From Dehalococcoidia bacterium (lineage in GTDB: Bacteria > Chloroflexota > Dehalococcoidia > UBA2979): DNA of 64,000 bases. Below are positions 34,654 to 43,452 of the stretch, one piece after another; within the stretch, counting starts at the first letter, position 1, and each line of letters opens with the position of its first letter. The DNA is taken from the NCBI GenBank assembly GCA_020845735.1, contig JADLFF010000078.1:1-64000 (forward strand), in the 5' to 3' direction. The notes under the pieces were generated by a model. The model saw nothing but the letters and a program-made list of their open reading frames with translations. It searched no databases and was not told the DNA's origin. Made by a program: the position numbers and the translations under genes.

Positions 34654-35526
34654 GTGCTTGACGACCTCCTTGCTCAAGTCCGGCCTCCGGTCCTGGTCGT
34701 AGTCGACCTCCAGGGCGTGATCGGACAGGCGATCCGGCCGCTCGACACGGCGCGGATGCTCATGAAGCTCCGTGAAGATCGAGGCGTGCAGGGCGTCCTG
34801 CTCAACATCGATTCGCCGGGCGGCTCCGCCGGCGGGTCGGAGATGATCACGCGGGCCGCGCATCGCCTCCGCGAGGTGAAGCCCGTCGTGGCCTTCGTCG
34901 GCACGATTGGCGCATCAGGTGGCTACATGCTCGCGAGCGCGGCCGAGCACATCGTCGCCCAGCCCTCGGCACTGCTCGGCTCGATCGGCGTGATCGCCTA
35001 CCGCCCGCTGGTCTACGAGGCACTCTCGAGGGTGGGCGTGCGCATGGACGTCGCGAAGTCCGGGCGACTCAAGGACATGCTCTCCCCGTTCCGCGAGCCC
35101 ACCACCGAGGAGAAGGCGAAGGAGCAGGAGCTCCTCGACGACATGTACAACATCTTCGTCGATGGCGTCGCACAGTCGCGCCGGCTGGACCTCGAGGATG
35201 CGCGCGCCCTCGCCACCGGCGAGGTCTACACGGCCCGACAGGCACTCACGCACCGCCTCATCGATAGCGTGGGCGACCTCGACGACGCCATCGACTGGCT
35301 GGTCGCGCGCACCGGTGCACCGCGCAAGGTGCGCAACGTCCGGCCGAAGCGCTCGCTGCGCGAGATGCTCATGAACCGCAACGCGATGGCGTCGATGGCC
35401 CCGCTGGGCGCGATCGGCACGATGGGCGGGCCGCTCGGTGCGTTCGCGAGCGTCCTCGGGGAGCTGGGGCACGCCGCCGAGGGCGGGTACTACTACCTCT
35501 ACACCGGTCCCACTGGAGGGCGTTGA
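34654..35526 (+). CDS. S49-family signal peptide peptidase-type protease (SppA-like, short form)
   Basis: A 290-residue S49 peptidase without an obvious N-terminal membrane anchor. The nucleophile is S88 in GTIGASGGYMLAS, and the catalytic lysine is probably K140 in SGRLKDMLSPFREP, 52 residues later as in bacterial SppA. The region NIDSPGGSAGGSE forms the oxyanion-side loop. It would cleave membrane-embedded or leftover signal peptides, or act in the cytoplasm. I start at GTG 34654 because upstream residues are not protein-like. It overlaps the next gene by one base. Confidence 0.8.
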   Translation: MLDDLLAQVRPPVLVVVDLQGVIGQAIRPLDTARMLMKLREDRGVQGVLLNIDSPGGSAGGSEMITRAAHRLREVKPVVAFVGTIGASGGYMLASAAEHIVAQPSALLGSIGVIAYRPLVYEALSRVGVRMDVAKSGRLKDMLSPFREPTTEEKAKEQELLDDMYNIFVDGVAQSRRLDLEDARALATGEVYTARQALTHRLIDSVGDLDDAIDWLVARTGAPRKVRNVRPKRSLREMLMNRNAMASMAPLGAIGTMGGPLGAFASVLGELGHAAEGGYYYLYTGPTGGR

Positions 35527-36071
35527 TGCTGATCCCGTTCAACGGCAAGGTCCCGCAGATCGAGGAGAGCACGTGGATCGGGCCCGGCTCGTTCGTCATC
35601 GGCGACGTCGTGATCGGCGCGCGCTCGACGGTCTGGCCCGGCGCGGTGATTCGCGGCGACTTCTCGTGGATCCGCATCGGCGAGAACGTCCACGTCGAGG
35701 ACAACGTCGTCATTCACTGCGGCAACGGGATCACGCTCGGCAACAACATCACGATCGGCCACTCGGTCGTGGTGCACGGCAAGGAGATCGGCGACGGGGT
35801 GCTCCTCGGCAACAACTGCACGGTCCTCGATGACGCGGTCATCGGCGAGGGCGCCATCATTGCCGCCGGCGCTGTGGTCGCACCTCGCGAGGTGATCCCC
35901 CCGTACGCCATCGTCATGGGCGTCCCGGGTGTCGCCCGTCCCGCGAGGCCGGACCAGATCGAGGCGCGTCGCGCTCGCCAGCAGAACCCGGAGGGCGGTT
36001 ACTTCGCGAACGCGATGCAGTACCGTGCCGCGGGCATCGAGGAACGCCATATCTGGGGCCAGCAACCCTAG
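35526..36071 (+). CDS. Gamma-carbonic anhydrase family protein
   Basis: A 181-residue left-handed beta-helix protein with hexapeptide repeats from residue about 18 to 125. The zinc histidines fit H64 (VVIHCG) and the H79/H84 pair (HSVVVHG), the spacing of gamma-carbonic anhydrases. It would be a trimer binding one zinc per interface; whether it hydrates CO2 or serves another role (for example acyl transfer or scaffold) is not decided by sequence. ATG 35526 follows GGAGGG and shares bases with the SppA stop (TGATG). Confidence 0.87.
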   Translation: MLIPFNGKVPQIEESTWIGPGSFVIGDVVIGARSTVWPGAVIRGDFSWIRIGENVHVEDNVVIHCGNGITLGNNITIGHSVVVHGKEIGDGVLLGNNCTVLDDAVIGEGAIIAAGAVVAPREVIPPYAIVMGVPGVARPARPDQIEARRARQQNPEGGYFANAMQYRAAGIEERHIWGQQP

Positions 36072-36111
36072 CTCGAGGTTGCACACAGAAGCACGCAGGA
36101 GGAGGGCAGCG

Positions 36112-36600
36112 GTGGACTCAGACGCGAAGAAGACGGCCCTGCGGCTCATCCCCTACGGCCTCTACGTGCTCACCGTCGATGGCGACAGCGTGGCCGCCGG
36201 CACCATCAACTGGGTGTCGCAGATGTCGTTCGACCCGCCGCTGCTCGCCCTCGGGGTGAAGCAGGACACGAGGTCCCTCGCCAACCTATCGAGTGGTGGC
36301 CGGGCGGCGCTCTCCTTCCTCGGCACCGGGCAGGGTGACCTCGCGTTCGCCTTCTTCGGCGACGCACCCGTCGAGGCCTCCGAGTTCGTTACGAAGAATC
36401 GCCGCGTCCCCTTCGAGCGCACGCCCTCGGGTGGGATCGTGCTGACCGAGGCCCCCGCCTGGGCGGACCTGACGGTGCGCGAGACGGTCGCGATCGGTGA
36501 CCACGCCGTCGTCGTGGCCGAGGTCACGGACGTCGGGCTGCGCGTCGATGCTCCCGAGGCACTGACGTTGAAGGAGCTCGGGCTCAACTACGGCGGCTGA
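36112..36600 (+). CDS. Flavin reductase-like (FMN-binding split barrel) protein
   Basis: A 162-residue protein with the flavin-reductase-like pattern LIPYGLYVLTVDGDSVAAGTI followed by NWVSQMSFDPPLLALGVK, then SGGRAALSFLG. The GTG at 36112 follows AGGAGGAGGG. Such proteins bind FMN and reduce it with NAD(P)H or act as redox partners. The next gene is an F420-type oxidoreductase, and cofE lies 7 kb away, so a flavin or deazaflavin role is likely; the substrate is open. Confidence 0.8.
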   Translation: MDSDAKKTALRLIPYGLYVLTVDGDSVAAGTINWVSQMSFDPPLLALGVKQDTRSLANLSSGGRAALSFLGTGQGDLAFAFFGDAPVEASEFVTKNRRVPFERTPSGGIVLTEAPAWADLTVRETVAIGDHAVVVAEVTDVGLRVDAPEALTLKELGLNYGG

Positions 36601-36685
36601 CGCCTCGGGAGCACTCTTGCCGCCCAGACGCTGACATCGCTGCTATCGTCCCGGCGTCCGCCATCTCAGTCGCCAGGAGCTGCCC

Positions 36686-37744
36686 GTGCGTGTCGCCATC
36701 GGATTCCACCGCACCCCGATTCATGATTGGAAGGAACTCGCGACCTACGCCATCGAGGCCGAGCGTCTCGGCGTCGATCAGGCGTGGTCCGCCGAGGCCT
36801 GGGCCCACGATGCCCTCACTCCGCTCGCCTTCCTCGCTCCCCAGACGTCGACGATCAAGCTCGGGACGGGCATCTTCCAGATCGGGACGCGCACACCCGC
36901 GCTCGTCGGCATGTCCTCGATGGCGATGCAGGGGGCGTCCGACGGGCGCTTCATCCTCGGCATCGGCACCAGCGGCCCGCAGGTCATCGAGGGCTGGCAC
37001 GGCGTGCACTTCGACAAGCCGCTGAAGCGCACTCGTGAGCTCATCGACATCGTCCGCATGGTGAGCCGCGGCCAGGTCGTTGCTTACGACGGCGAGTTCC
37101 ACCAGCTCCCCATCGAGGGTGGCGAGGGCAAGGCGCTCCGCTCCGAGGCGACCCCGGTGGAGATCCCGATCTACCTCGCGGCGCTGGGGCCAAAGAACCT
37201 CGAGATGTGCGGCGAACTCTGCGAGGGCTGGCTCGGCGGCTCGTTCATCCCGGAGCACGCCGGCATCTTCTTCGAGCACATCGCGCGCGGCGCCGCGAAG
37301 GCAGGCAAGACCCTCGCCGACCTCGACCTGGCCGCGGGCGGTGGGGTCGAGTTCACCGATGACCTCGGCGCTGCGATCGAGCGCGGGCGTCGAGGCCTCG
37401 CGTTCAGTCTCGGCGCCATGGGCTCGATGCAGCACAACTTCTACAACGATGCCTACTCGAGGCAGGGCTGGCGCGATGTCTGCAAGCAGGTGCAGGAGCT
37501 GTGGCTCTCAGGCCGTCGCGAGGAGGCTCGCGCCGCCATCCCGGACGAGATGGTCACCGCCGCTCGCCTCATCGGCGACGAGTCCATGGTCAGGGACCGC
37601 ATCAAGGCCTACCGCGACTGCGGAATCACGACGCTCAGGGTCGACCCCGCGGGCAACACCCTCGCGCAGCGCCTCGAGACGCTGGGGCGTGTCGTCGATA
37701 TCGTGCGTGACCTCGACCGCGAGGCGGCGGCGGTGACCGTCTAG
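36686..37744 (+). CDS. Luciferase-like F420-dependent oxidoreductase
   Basis: A 352-residue TIM-barrel protein of the bacterial luciferase superfamily, in the F420-type branch. It has FHRTPIHDWKELATYAIEAE at the start, WSAEAWAHDALTPLAFLA, KLGTGIFQIGTRTPALVGM, and GPQVIEGWHG, the set typical of LLM-class F420 enzymes. It would transfer hydride from F420 to an unknown substrate. The start is GTG 36686. It is in line with the flavin reductase gene, 85 bp downstream. Confidence 0.85.
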   Translation: MRVAIGFHRTPIHDWKELATYAIEAERLGVDQAWSAEAWAHDALTPLAFLAPQTSTIKLGTGIFQIGTRTPALVGMSSMAMQGASDGRFILGIGTSGPQVIEGWHGVHFDKPLKRTRELIDIVRMVSRGQVVAYDGEFHQLPIEGGEGKALRSEATPVEIPIYLAALGPKNLEMCGELCEGWLGGSFIPEHAGIFFEHIARGAAKAGKTLADLDLAAGGGVEFTDDLGAAIERGRRGLAFSLGAMGSMQHNFYNDAYSRQGWRDVCKQVQELWLSGRREEARAAIPDEMVTAARLIGDESMVRDRIKAYRDCGITTLRVDPAGNTLAQRLETLGRVVDIVRDLDREAAAVTV

Positions 37745-37762
37745 CGTCAGCGCTCGATGCGC

Positions 37763-37790
37763 CGAGGGGCGACCCGCAGGCCGCCCCTCG
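37763..37790. terminator. Hairpin terminator between convergent genes
   Basis: CGAGGGGCG at 37763-37771 pairs with CGCCCCTCG at 37782-37790 around a ten-base loop. It lies between the stops of the F420 oxidoreductase (plus) and nitrite reductase (minus) genes and could serve both. Confidence 0.6.
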
Positions 37791-37815
37791 ATGCACGTCG
37801 TGTCCGCTGCTCGAG

Positions 37816-38949
37816 TCAGGCCGGCGCGTAGAGGTCGGGAACGCTCGCGGTGCCCTCGACGACCAGCTCGCCGACCGCTCCCTTCGAGGCGCGACTGAGC
37901 GCGTGGTCGACCAGCACGTAGGTGCCGGGCACCTCGACGCCGAACTCGACCATGGTCGCGCCGCCCGGTGCCACGGTGACTGTCTGCACGTGCTCGGCCA
38001 TCGAGGTCAGCGAGCCCCACGTCGCGACCCGGTCGAACACCTCGCCGATCACGTGGAAGCTCGAGGTCAGGTTCGGGCCACCGACGCCGAACCAGATGCG
38101 GACACGCTCACCGACTCGGGCCTTGAGCGCTCGCTCGCCCGCCACCGAACCCATCGCCCCGTTGAAGACGACGTAGTTCGGGCGCTCGTCCGCCATCGAG
38201 GCGAGGTCGAACGGCTGGTGCCCGAGGTCTCCCGTCTTTCCCGGCGTGTAGATGTCGCCCTGGCAGACGTAGAACTCCCGGTCCACCGGCGGGAGCCCTC
38301 CGGCCGGTTCGACGACGATGAGCCCGTACATCCCATTCGAGATGTGGAGGGGAATGGGCGCTGTCGCGCAGTGGTACACGTACACGCCGGGGTGCGTTGC
38401 CTTGAAGCGGAACGTCTTCGTCTCCCCGACGCCGACGTTGGTCAGCGAGGCGCCCCCACCCGGTCCGGTGACCGCGTGCAGGTCGATGTTGTGGCCGGCG
38501 TTGTTCCCGAGCTTGTTCGTCAGCTTCAGGGTCACGATGTCGTCCTGGCGTGCGCGCAGCATCGGGCCGGGCACTGTGCCGTTGAACGTCCAGAAGTCGT
38601 AGCCAACGCCCTCGGCGAGCCGGCCCTTTACGTCGACCGACTCGAGCTCCACGAGGACCTCACCCGGAGCGTTGCGCGTGATCGGGGGTGCCATCACCGG
38701 CACGGGCAGGAAGGGGAGCGTCACCGCACCCTGCGCGGTCTGCGAGGCGGCCGCGCCGGTCAGTGGAGCCCCGTGGTCCATCGAGCTGGCGGCGGCAGCG
38801 GTGGTTGCCTTCGGCGTCGCTGTCGGCTGGAACCTCGAGGTGCGTCCGCTGTCCGCGCATGCGGCGACCGCGCCAAAGGGCGCCGCGAGGCCGATCGCGC
38901 CCAGTCGCTTCAGCATCGTGCGGCGGTCGATGGACGTTGAAGCCTTCAC
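37816..38949 (-). CDS. nirK: Copper-containing nitrite reductase, Tat-exported lipoprotein
   Basis: A 377-residue two-cupredoxin NirK. Every copper ligand is present by position: type 1 H153, C194, H202 and M207; type 2 H158, H193 and H349; with active-site D156 and H299. The signature runs are HNIDLHAVTG, VYHCATAP and PLHISNGMYG. The N-terminus has a twin-arginine (R9-R10) with hydrophobic stretch ending in AVAAC, so it is probably a Tat-exported lipoprotein. It reduces nitrite to NO. It stands alone: no nor or nos genes are near, so only part of denitrification is visible. Confidence 0.93.
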   Translation of the reverse strand: MKASTSIDRRTMLKRLGAIGLAAPFGAVAACADSGRTSRFQPTATPKATTAAAASSMDHGAPLTGAAASQTAQGAVTLPFLPVPVMAPPITRNAPGEVLVELESVDVKGRLAEGVGYDFWTFNGTVPGPMLRARQDDIVTLKLTNKLGNNAGHNIDLHAVTGPGGGASLTNVGVGETKTFRFKATHPGVYVYHCATAPIPLHISNGMYGLIVVEPAGGLPPVDREFYVCQGDIYTPGKTGDLGHQPFDLASMADERPNYVVFNGAMGSVAGERALKARVGERVRIWFGVGGPNLTSSFHVIGEVFDRVATWGSLTSMAEHVQTVTVAPGGATMVEFGVEVPGTYVLVDHALSRASKGAVGELVVEGTASVPDLYAPA

Positions 38950-39078
38950 CCGGTCCTCCAGTCCCAGTCACTTCACAGGAGTCAACGTAGACTGTGGCGC
39001 TCGATATTAAGTGCCCAAAGGTCCTACGAGTGCGGTTGCGAAGGTGACCTTAGTCCTGAGGGACGGCGCGGCCCGGGG

Positions 39079-40362
39079 TCAGTCCTCGCGGCCGAGTGTG
39101 AGGCCGAGGACGCCCCCCAGCTCGACGAGCGAGGCGGCCGCTGTCTCCGCGTAGAACTGCCGCGACTCGAGGCCAATCGCAATGTCGAGCAGCGCTCGGA
39201 TGGCGCGAGGCGTATCGAAGTCGTCGTCCATCGCCTCCTGGAACTGGTTGCGCAGGTGCTGCACCCGCAGGTCGTCGCGCGGGCCCCCTCGCGAGTGGAG
39301 GGCACGCTGCAGCAGCGCGGCACGGTCATCCCAGGCGTGCATGTCGGCGTGCTCGTAGTTCATCGGGCTGCGGTAGTGCTGCGAGAGGAGGTACAGCCGC
39401 ACCGCGTCCGAGGTGTGTCCGTCGCGCAGGACTTCGCTCACCTTGATCAGGTTGCCCAGCGACTTCGACATCTTCACGTGGTCGAGCTGCATCGGGCCCA
39501 CGTGCATCCACGTCCCGCAGAACGGCGTCTCCCCCGTCGCGGCCTCGGACTGGACGATCTCGCTGTCGTGGTGCGGGTACGCGAGGTCCGTCCCGCCGCC
39601 GTGGATGTCGATCCGGGGACCGAGCGCCTTGTTCGCCATCGCGGAGCACTCGATGTGCCACCCGGGCCGTCCCGGTCCCCAGGGGGAGTCGAACGTCGCG
39701 CCCGGCGCGCTCGAGGGCTGCCACACGAGGAAGTCGAGCGGATCACGCTTGAGGTGCTCCGGTTCCGCCGGCATGGAGTCGCTCTTGAAGTCGCGCAGCG
39801 CCTCGCGACTGAGGCCTGCCAGCGCACCAAATCGAGGCGTGCGGCTGGTGTCGAAGAACACGTGGCGTTCGACCTCGTAGGCGTGGCCCGCCGCCACGAG
39901 CTGCTGCACCATCGCGATGATCTCGGGGATGGTGTCAGACACTCGAGGGAAGGCGTGCGGACGCAGCACGTGCAACGAGTCCATCTCGCTCAGGTACACC
40001 GCCTGGTTGCGGTCGGTCAGCTCCCGGATCGAGATCCCGTCACGCGAGGACACCCTGACCATGTCGTCGTCGATGTCCGTGATGTTCTGGATGTGGCGCA
40101 CGTCGAGCGCCTGGAACTCGAGGTACCGGCGCACCACGTCGAAGAACACGAACACGCGCGCGTGCCCCAGGTGGCCGACGTCGTAGGGCGTGATGCCGCA
40201 GACATACATGCGGGCGACACCCGGCTCGATCGGTTCGAACAGCTCTTTGCGATGTCCGAGCGTGTTGTAGATCTCGAGCAGCGAACGCTCCTCGGCAGCA
40301 CTACGGTCGGGTCGGCGGTACTCGCGGTACCTCGCCACGGTAGGGGGTCGATGGGCGAGCAT
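39079..40362 (-). CDS. cysS: Cysteine--tRNA ligase (short C-terminus)
   Basis: A 427-residue class I synthetase of the CysRS family. Seen are HLGH (64-67), KMSKS (297-301) and zinc ligands C55, C239 (WHIECS), H264 and E268 (PHHDSE). The glutamate at the last position fits true CysRS better than MshC, which has another residue there as I recall. However, the motif CGITPYD and the short tail after the DALR-like segment (EAMDDDFDTP) resemble MshC. ATG 40362 was chosen; a GTG at 40386 is an alternative. It is divergent from the DinB gene. Confidence 0.8.
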   Translation of the reverse strand: MLAHRPPTVARYREYRRPDRSAAEERSLLEIYNTLGHRKELFEPIEPGVARMYVCGITPYDVGHLGHARVFVFFDVVRRYLEFQALDVRHIQNITDIDDDMVRVSSRDGISIRELTDRNQAVYLSEMDSLHVLRPHAFPRVSDTIPEIIAMVQQLVAAGHAYEVERHVFFDTSRTPRFGALAGLSREALRDFKSDSMPAEPEHLKRDPLDFLVWQPSSAPGATFDSPWGPGRPGWHIECSAMANKALGPRIDIHGGGTDLAYPHHDSEIVQSEAATGETPFCGTWMHVGPMQLDHVKMSKSLGNLIKVSEVLRDGHTSDAVRLYLLSQHYRSPMNYEHADMHAWDDRAALLQRALHSRGGPRDDLRVQHLRNQFQEAMDDDFDTPRAIRALLDIAIGLESRQFYAETAAASLVELGGVLGLTLGRED

Positions 40363-40481
40363 CGTAGCACGCGGCCATGGCTGCACCTCGGTCCCGCCCG
40401 GCGCCGACGTGCTTCGTCAGCACCTCCGGACGGACCTCTGGACAGACCGCGCAGGACGGGTATGCTCTCGTTCCGCCAGCG

Positions 40482-41021
40482 ATGCCGCGGTTCGGAGACC
40501 ACCGGTTGACGACAGACGCGCAAGCCGAGGGCGGCATCCAGGGCCCATACGAGGGCGTCGATCATCTGGTCGCGCTCCAGAGCGCTCGCAAGCAGCTGCT
40601 CGATATCCTCGGTGACCTGGACGACGATGCGGCGGGGCAGGTCGTGCACGATGAGTGGCGGGTGCGCGACCTGCTTACGCACCTGGCTTCGTGGGATCGC
40701 CTCGTCCTCGGGTTCCTCGAGGATTTCCGCAGTGGTCAGCGTGAGTTCGCCGAGACGGCCTCTCCCCTCAACGAGTGGGCGGCGTGGAACGCCGAGCAGG
40801 TCGCTGCGGCGCCGCACTCCCTTGCCGAGGTGCTGCGCGAGCTCGATGCCGCGCGCGACGCCCTCCTGAACGCCACCTACGAGCTGGACCCGGCTGCCCT
40901 GCCGGTCGATGTCCTCGCGCCGTGGGGATTCGCCGACACGGTGCTCGGGCATCTCCTCGCGCAGGCGGTGCACGATGCCCAGCACGCGGATCAGATCCGG
41001 CGAGCGCTCGGCCCTCGCTGA
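40482..41021 (+). CDS. DinB-family (four-helix) protein
   Basis: A protein of about 179 residues with the DinB/MDMPI pattern. Metal histidines would be in WRVRDLLTHLASWD and in AVHDAQHADQIRRAL. The DinB fold is often a metal-dependent thiol (mycothiol or bacillithiol) transferase, or of unknown role. The start is uncertain: ATG 40482 is used; TTG 40506, with GGAG upstream, is also possible. Its neighbour is the CysRS-type gene on the other strand. Confidence 0.77.
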   Translation: MPRFGDHRLTTDAQAEGGIQGPYEGVDHLVALQSARKQLLDILGDLDDDAAGQVVHDEWRVRDLLTHLASWDRLVLGFLEDFRSGQREFAETASPLNEWAAWNAEQVAAAPHSLAEVLRELDAARDALLNATYELDPAALPVDVLAPWGFADTVLGHLLAQAVHDAQHADQIRRALGPR

Positions 41022-41076
41022 GCCGACATCGCCCCGGCCTGCCGTGACACCGCGCCGCACCGAGGAGTTCCGTGAA

Positions 41077-41117
41077 CACAAAGCGGGCGCCCCATCGGGA
41101 CGCCCGCTTCGTTGTGT
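41077..41117. terminator. Bidirectional hairpin terminator between convergent genes
   Basis: AAGCGGGCG at 41081-41089 pairs with CGCCCGCTT at 41101-41109, with an inner CCC/GGG and an outer ACACA/TGTGT-type extension. It lies between the DinB gene (plus) and the surface-protein gene (minus). Confidence 0.7.
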
Positions 41118-41132
41118 CGGCCTCGAGGGGCG

Positions 41133-43292
41133 CTAGATGCGCGAACCTCGGCAGGCCACCATCGCCGCCCCGATGAACCCGAGGAGGCCCGAGAACATCA
41201 CCCAGCGAAGGGCGACAGTACCCGTGGTCTCGGCGGACTCAACGAGCTGGCCATCGCCGGCCTTCGGCAGCGCCGAGGGCAGTGCGATGATCGAGACGCT
41301 GTCCGTCGCAGGCCCGATCGTGGCTGGCACGGCAGGGCCGGTGCCATCCAGGTCGAGCTTCGCGACGACTGAGTCGACCGTCCGGCTGGTCGGAGCCAGC
41401 GCGTCGAAGGTCAGCAGGTAGACCTGCGAGGTGCCAGCGGTCCCCGGCACCATGTCGGGCAGTGCACACATGACCTGGCTCTTGCCGGCCTCGGCAGCTG
41501 CGCCCGAGATGCAGCCCGCGGGTGCGGAGCTGACGAATCGCAGGTACGCGTTCTCGTACGTGTCGACCAGGCTCACGCCGGTGGTGGTCGTGTCACCCTT
41601 GACCGTGAGGGTCACGGTGAACGTCACACGTTCACCCACTCGAGCCGGGTTGGCCGAGGAGAGGACCTTCTTGATCTCCGCGCTCGAGCCGCGCACCTCG
41701 GGCGTGGGCGCCGTGGTGGCAACCGGGCGTGGGTCCGGGTCCGGCGTCGGGCCCGGGTCGCAGTTGGTGCAGCCGGGCGGCGGCGTCTCGATTTGCTGGT
41801 TGTACCAGCAGATCGTGGGCGTGCCCTCGCCCGCGTACACGTCCACCGAGCTGTTCAGGTACTCCGTGTCGATGTACGACAGCGCTGCGTACTGGTAGTC
41901 GCGGTTGACGAGGTCGGCACAACCCTCCGCCTCGAGCTCCCACAGGAGCACCCCGCCGAGGTTGGTCCAGCCGCTCTGCGCCTGCTCGGTGACCCTGTGC
42001 TCACCGATGCCGACGTTGAACTGACGAGACGAGCCGCCCGGAACCGAGTCCGGCAGCACGCTCTCGTCGAGGACGAACGTGAAGCTGCCCGCCTCGATCA
42101 GGTCGCCGTCGACATCGAGGGACACCTTCTCGATGCGGATCGGCGCCGTGGGCGTCGCTGTCACGGTCGGGGTCGCCGTCACCGTGGGCGTCGCTGTCAC
42201 GGTCGGGGTTGCCGTCACCGTAGGCGTCGCCGTCACAGTCGGGGTCGTCGTCACCGTGGGCGTCGCCGTGACGGTCGGGGTCGCCGTCGCGGTAGCCGTC
42301 GGCGTTGGCCCCGGCACGAAGGTGTTGGTGAACGTGCACCAGTAGGTGTACCCGCTGTGCACGTGGATGCTGCCATCAGCGCCCGGGAAGATCGTCCAGT
42401 CGTCGATGGGGTCGAGCACGTTGTTCTGGTTGATGTCCTTGCGGCACACCAGGTCCCACGTGTACGTGCCGTTGGCACTGCTCGGCGCCGTCTCCGAGAG
42501 GTAGTACGTCGTTTCCCCGGCGACCGACTTCAGGCCGGTCGTGCCGGGCCCACCGGAGACCGCCTGCGAGGCGATCTGCGAGCCGTTCTCGGACGTACCG
42601 ATGCGCAGCGTCGTGGCGCCGGCTGCACCCACCCACACTTTCTTCAGCTCGATCTTGGCCGTCGGGGTGGCCGTCGATGTAGCCGTCGGAGTGCTGGTGG
42701 ACGTGCTGGTCGCGGTTGCAGTCTGAGTTGCGGTCTGGGTGGCCGTCGCGGTCTTCGTCGACGTGGGCGTGGGGCAGTGGTTGCCGCCGTTGCCGCCGTT
42801 GCCGCCGTTGCCGCCGTTGCCGCCGTTGCCGCCGTTGCCGCCGTTGCCGCCATTGCCGCCCTGGCCGCCGTTGCCGCCGTTGCTGCCCTGGCCGCCGTTG
42901 CCGCCGTTGCTGCCCTGGCCGCCGTTGCCGCCATTGCTGCCCTGGCCGCCGTTGCCGCCATTGCTGCCCTGGCCGCCGTTGCCGCCGTTGCCGCCGTTGC
43001 CGCCGTTGCCGCCGTTGCCGCCGTTGCCGCCGTTGCCGCCCTGGCCGCCATTGCCGTTCTGGCCGCCGTTGCCGCCCTGGCCGTCATTGCCGCTCTTGCC
43101 ACCGTCGCCGACGGTGAAGCCGCGGGTCGTGGTGTCGCAGGCGTCGATGTTGCCGTTGCCATTGTTCGTGGCGAATGCCGCCTCGTAGCCACCGCCCTGC
43201 AGGGCCATGACCAGTAGGGCAACTGTGAAGATGGCGGCAGTGTGTGCCGCCGACCGCGCGAGGGCGCGCGGTAGCCCCCTCCAGGACCTCAT
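41133..43292 (-). CDS. Repeat-rich, sortase-anchored surface protein
   Basis: About 719 residues. A signal peptide (residues about 10-45) is followed by a GGNGG-type repeat zone, a Thr-rich stretch, a SpaA-like beta domain (KIELKKVWVGAAGATTL), a second TPT linker, a second beta domain (IEKVSLDVDGDLIEAG) and a DUF11-type domain (ARVGERVTFTVTLTVKG). The C-terminus has LPKAGDG, a hydrophobic helix (WVMFSGLLGFIGAAMVAC) and a basic tail, a cell-wall sorting signal of the LPxAG kind. The sortase gene is adjacent. ATG 43292 is used. Low complexity makes the product look like an adhesin or fibre. Confidence 0.8.
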   Translation of the reverse strand: MRSWRGLPRALARSAAHTAAIFTVALLVMALQGGGYEAAFATNNGNGNIDACDTTTRGFTVGDGGKSGNDGQGGNGGQNGNGGQGGNGGNGGNGGNGGNGGNGGNGGQGSNGGNGGQGSNGGNGGQGSNGGNGGQGSNGGNGGQGGNGGNGGNGGNGGNGGNGGNGGNGGNHCPTPTSTKTATATQTATQTATATSTSTSTPTATSTATPTAKIELKKVWVGAAGATTLRIGTSENGSQIASQAVSGGPGTTGLKSVAGETTYYLSETAPSSANGTYTWDLVCRKDINQNNVLDPIDDWTIFPGADGSIHVHSGYTYWCTFTNTFVPGPTPTATATATPTVTATPTVTTTPTVTATPTVTATPTVTATPTVTATPTVTATPTAPIRIEKVSLDVDGDLIEAGSFTFVLDESVLPDSVPGGSSRQFNVGIGEHRVTEQAQSGWTNLGGVLLWELEAEGCADLVNRDYQYAALSYIDTEYLNSSVDVYAGEGTPTICWYNQQIETPPPGCTNCDPGPTPDPDPRPVATTAPTPEVRGSSAEIKKVLSSANPARVGERVTFTVTLTVKGDTTTTGVSLVDTYENAYLRFVSSAPAGCISGAAAEAGKSQVMCALPDMVPGTAGTSQVYLLTFDALAPTSRTVDSVVAKLDLDGTGPAVPATIGPATDSVSIIALPSALPKAGDGQLVESAETTGTVALRWVMFSGLLGFIGAAMVACRGSRI
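42146..42303 (-). repeat. Tandem repeats encoding TVTATPTVTATP-type Thr/Pro linker
   Basis: In the minus-strand surface-protein gene, an 18-base unit (encoding TPTVTA) is repeated about eight to nine times with third-base variation. The units stay in frame, so copy number can change without loss of the protein. Such threonine-proline linkers are usually extended and often glycosylated, which is inference here. Confidence 0.85.
42779..43090 (-). repeat. GGNGG-type short tandem repeats in the surface-protein gene
   Basis: About 310 bases built from 9-base units (CGTTGCCGC-type on the plus strand) that encode GGN triplets, with interspersed QGS and QG variants in 24-base higher-order blocks. 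The product is a Gly/Asn-rich stretch of about 100 residues near the N-terminus. The units are nearly exact, so slippage could change the length in frame. Confidence 0.92.
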
Positions 43293-43452
43293 TTCCCCCC
43301 CAATTCCAGCAGATAGGCCTCGCGATTCGCCCCCACGCGGACCGGTGGCCATGCCAGTCAGTTGTAAGGGGGGCTTGATGTCGAACGAGACAGATCAACG
43401 TAAGGACTTCGTTCACCCTCGTCGCCGCCCGGCGACGGGGAACGCGTGTCCG

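Noticed and set aside
38950-39078. FNR/NnrR-type site upstream of nirK
   Set aside because: No TTGAT-N4-ATCAA-like palindrome is seen in the gap.
39079-40362. Calling the gene mshC
   Set aside because: The CGITPYD motif and short tail fit, but the Glu zinc ligand and the HLGH/DALR-like features fit CysRS; no other mycothiol gene is certain here.
42779-43090. CRISPR array
   Set aside because: The repeats are short, contiguous, without unique spacers, and in frame in a protein gene.
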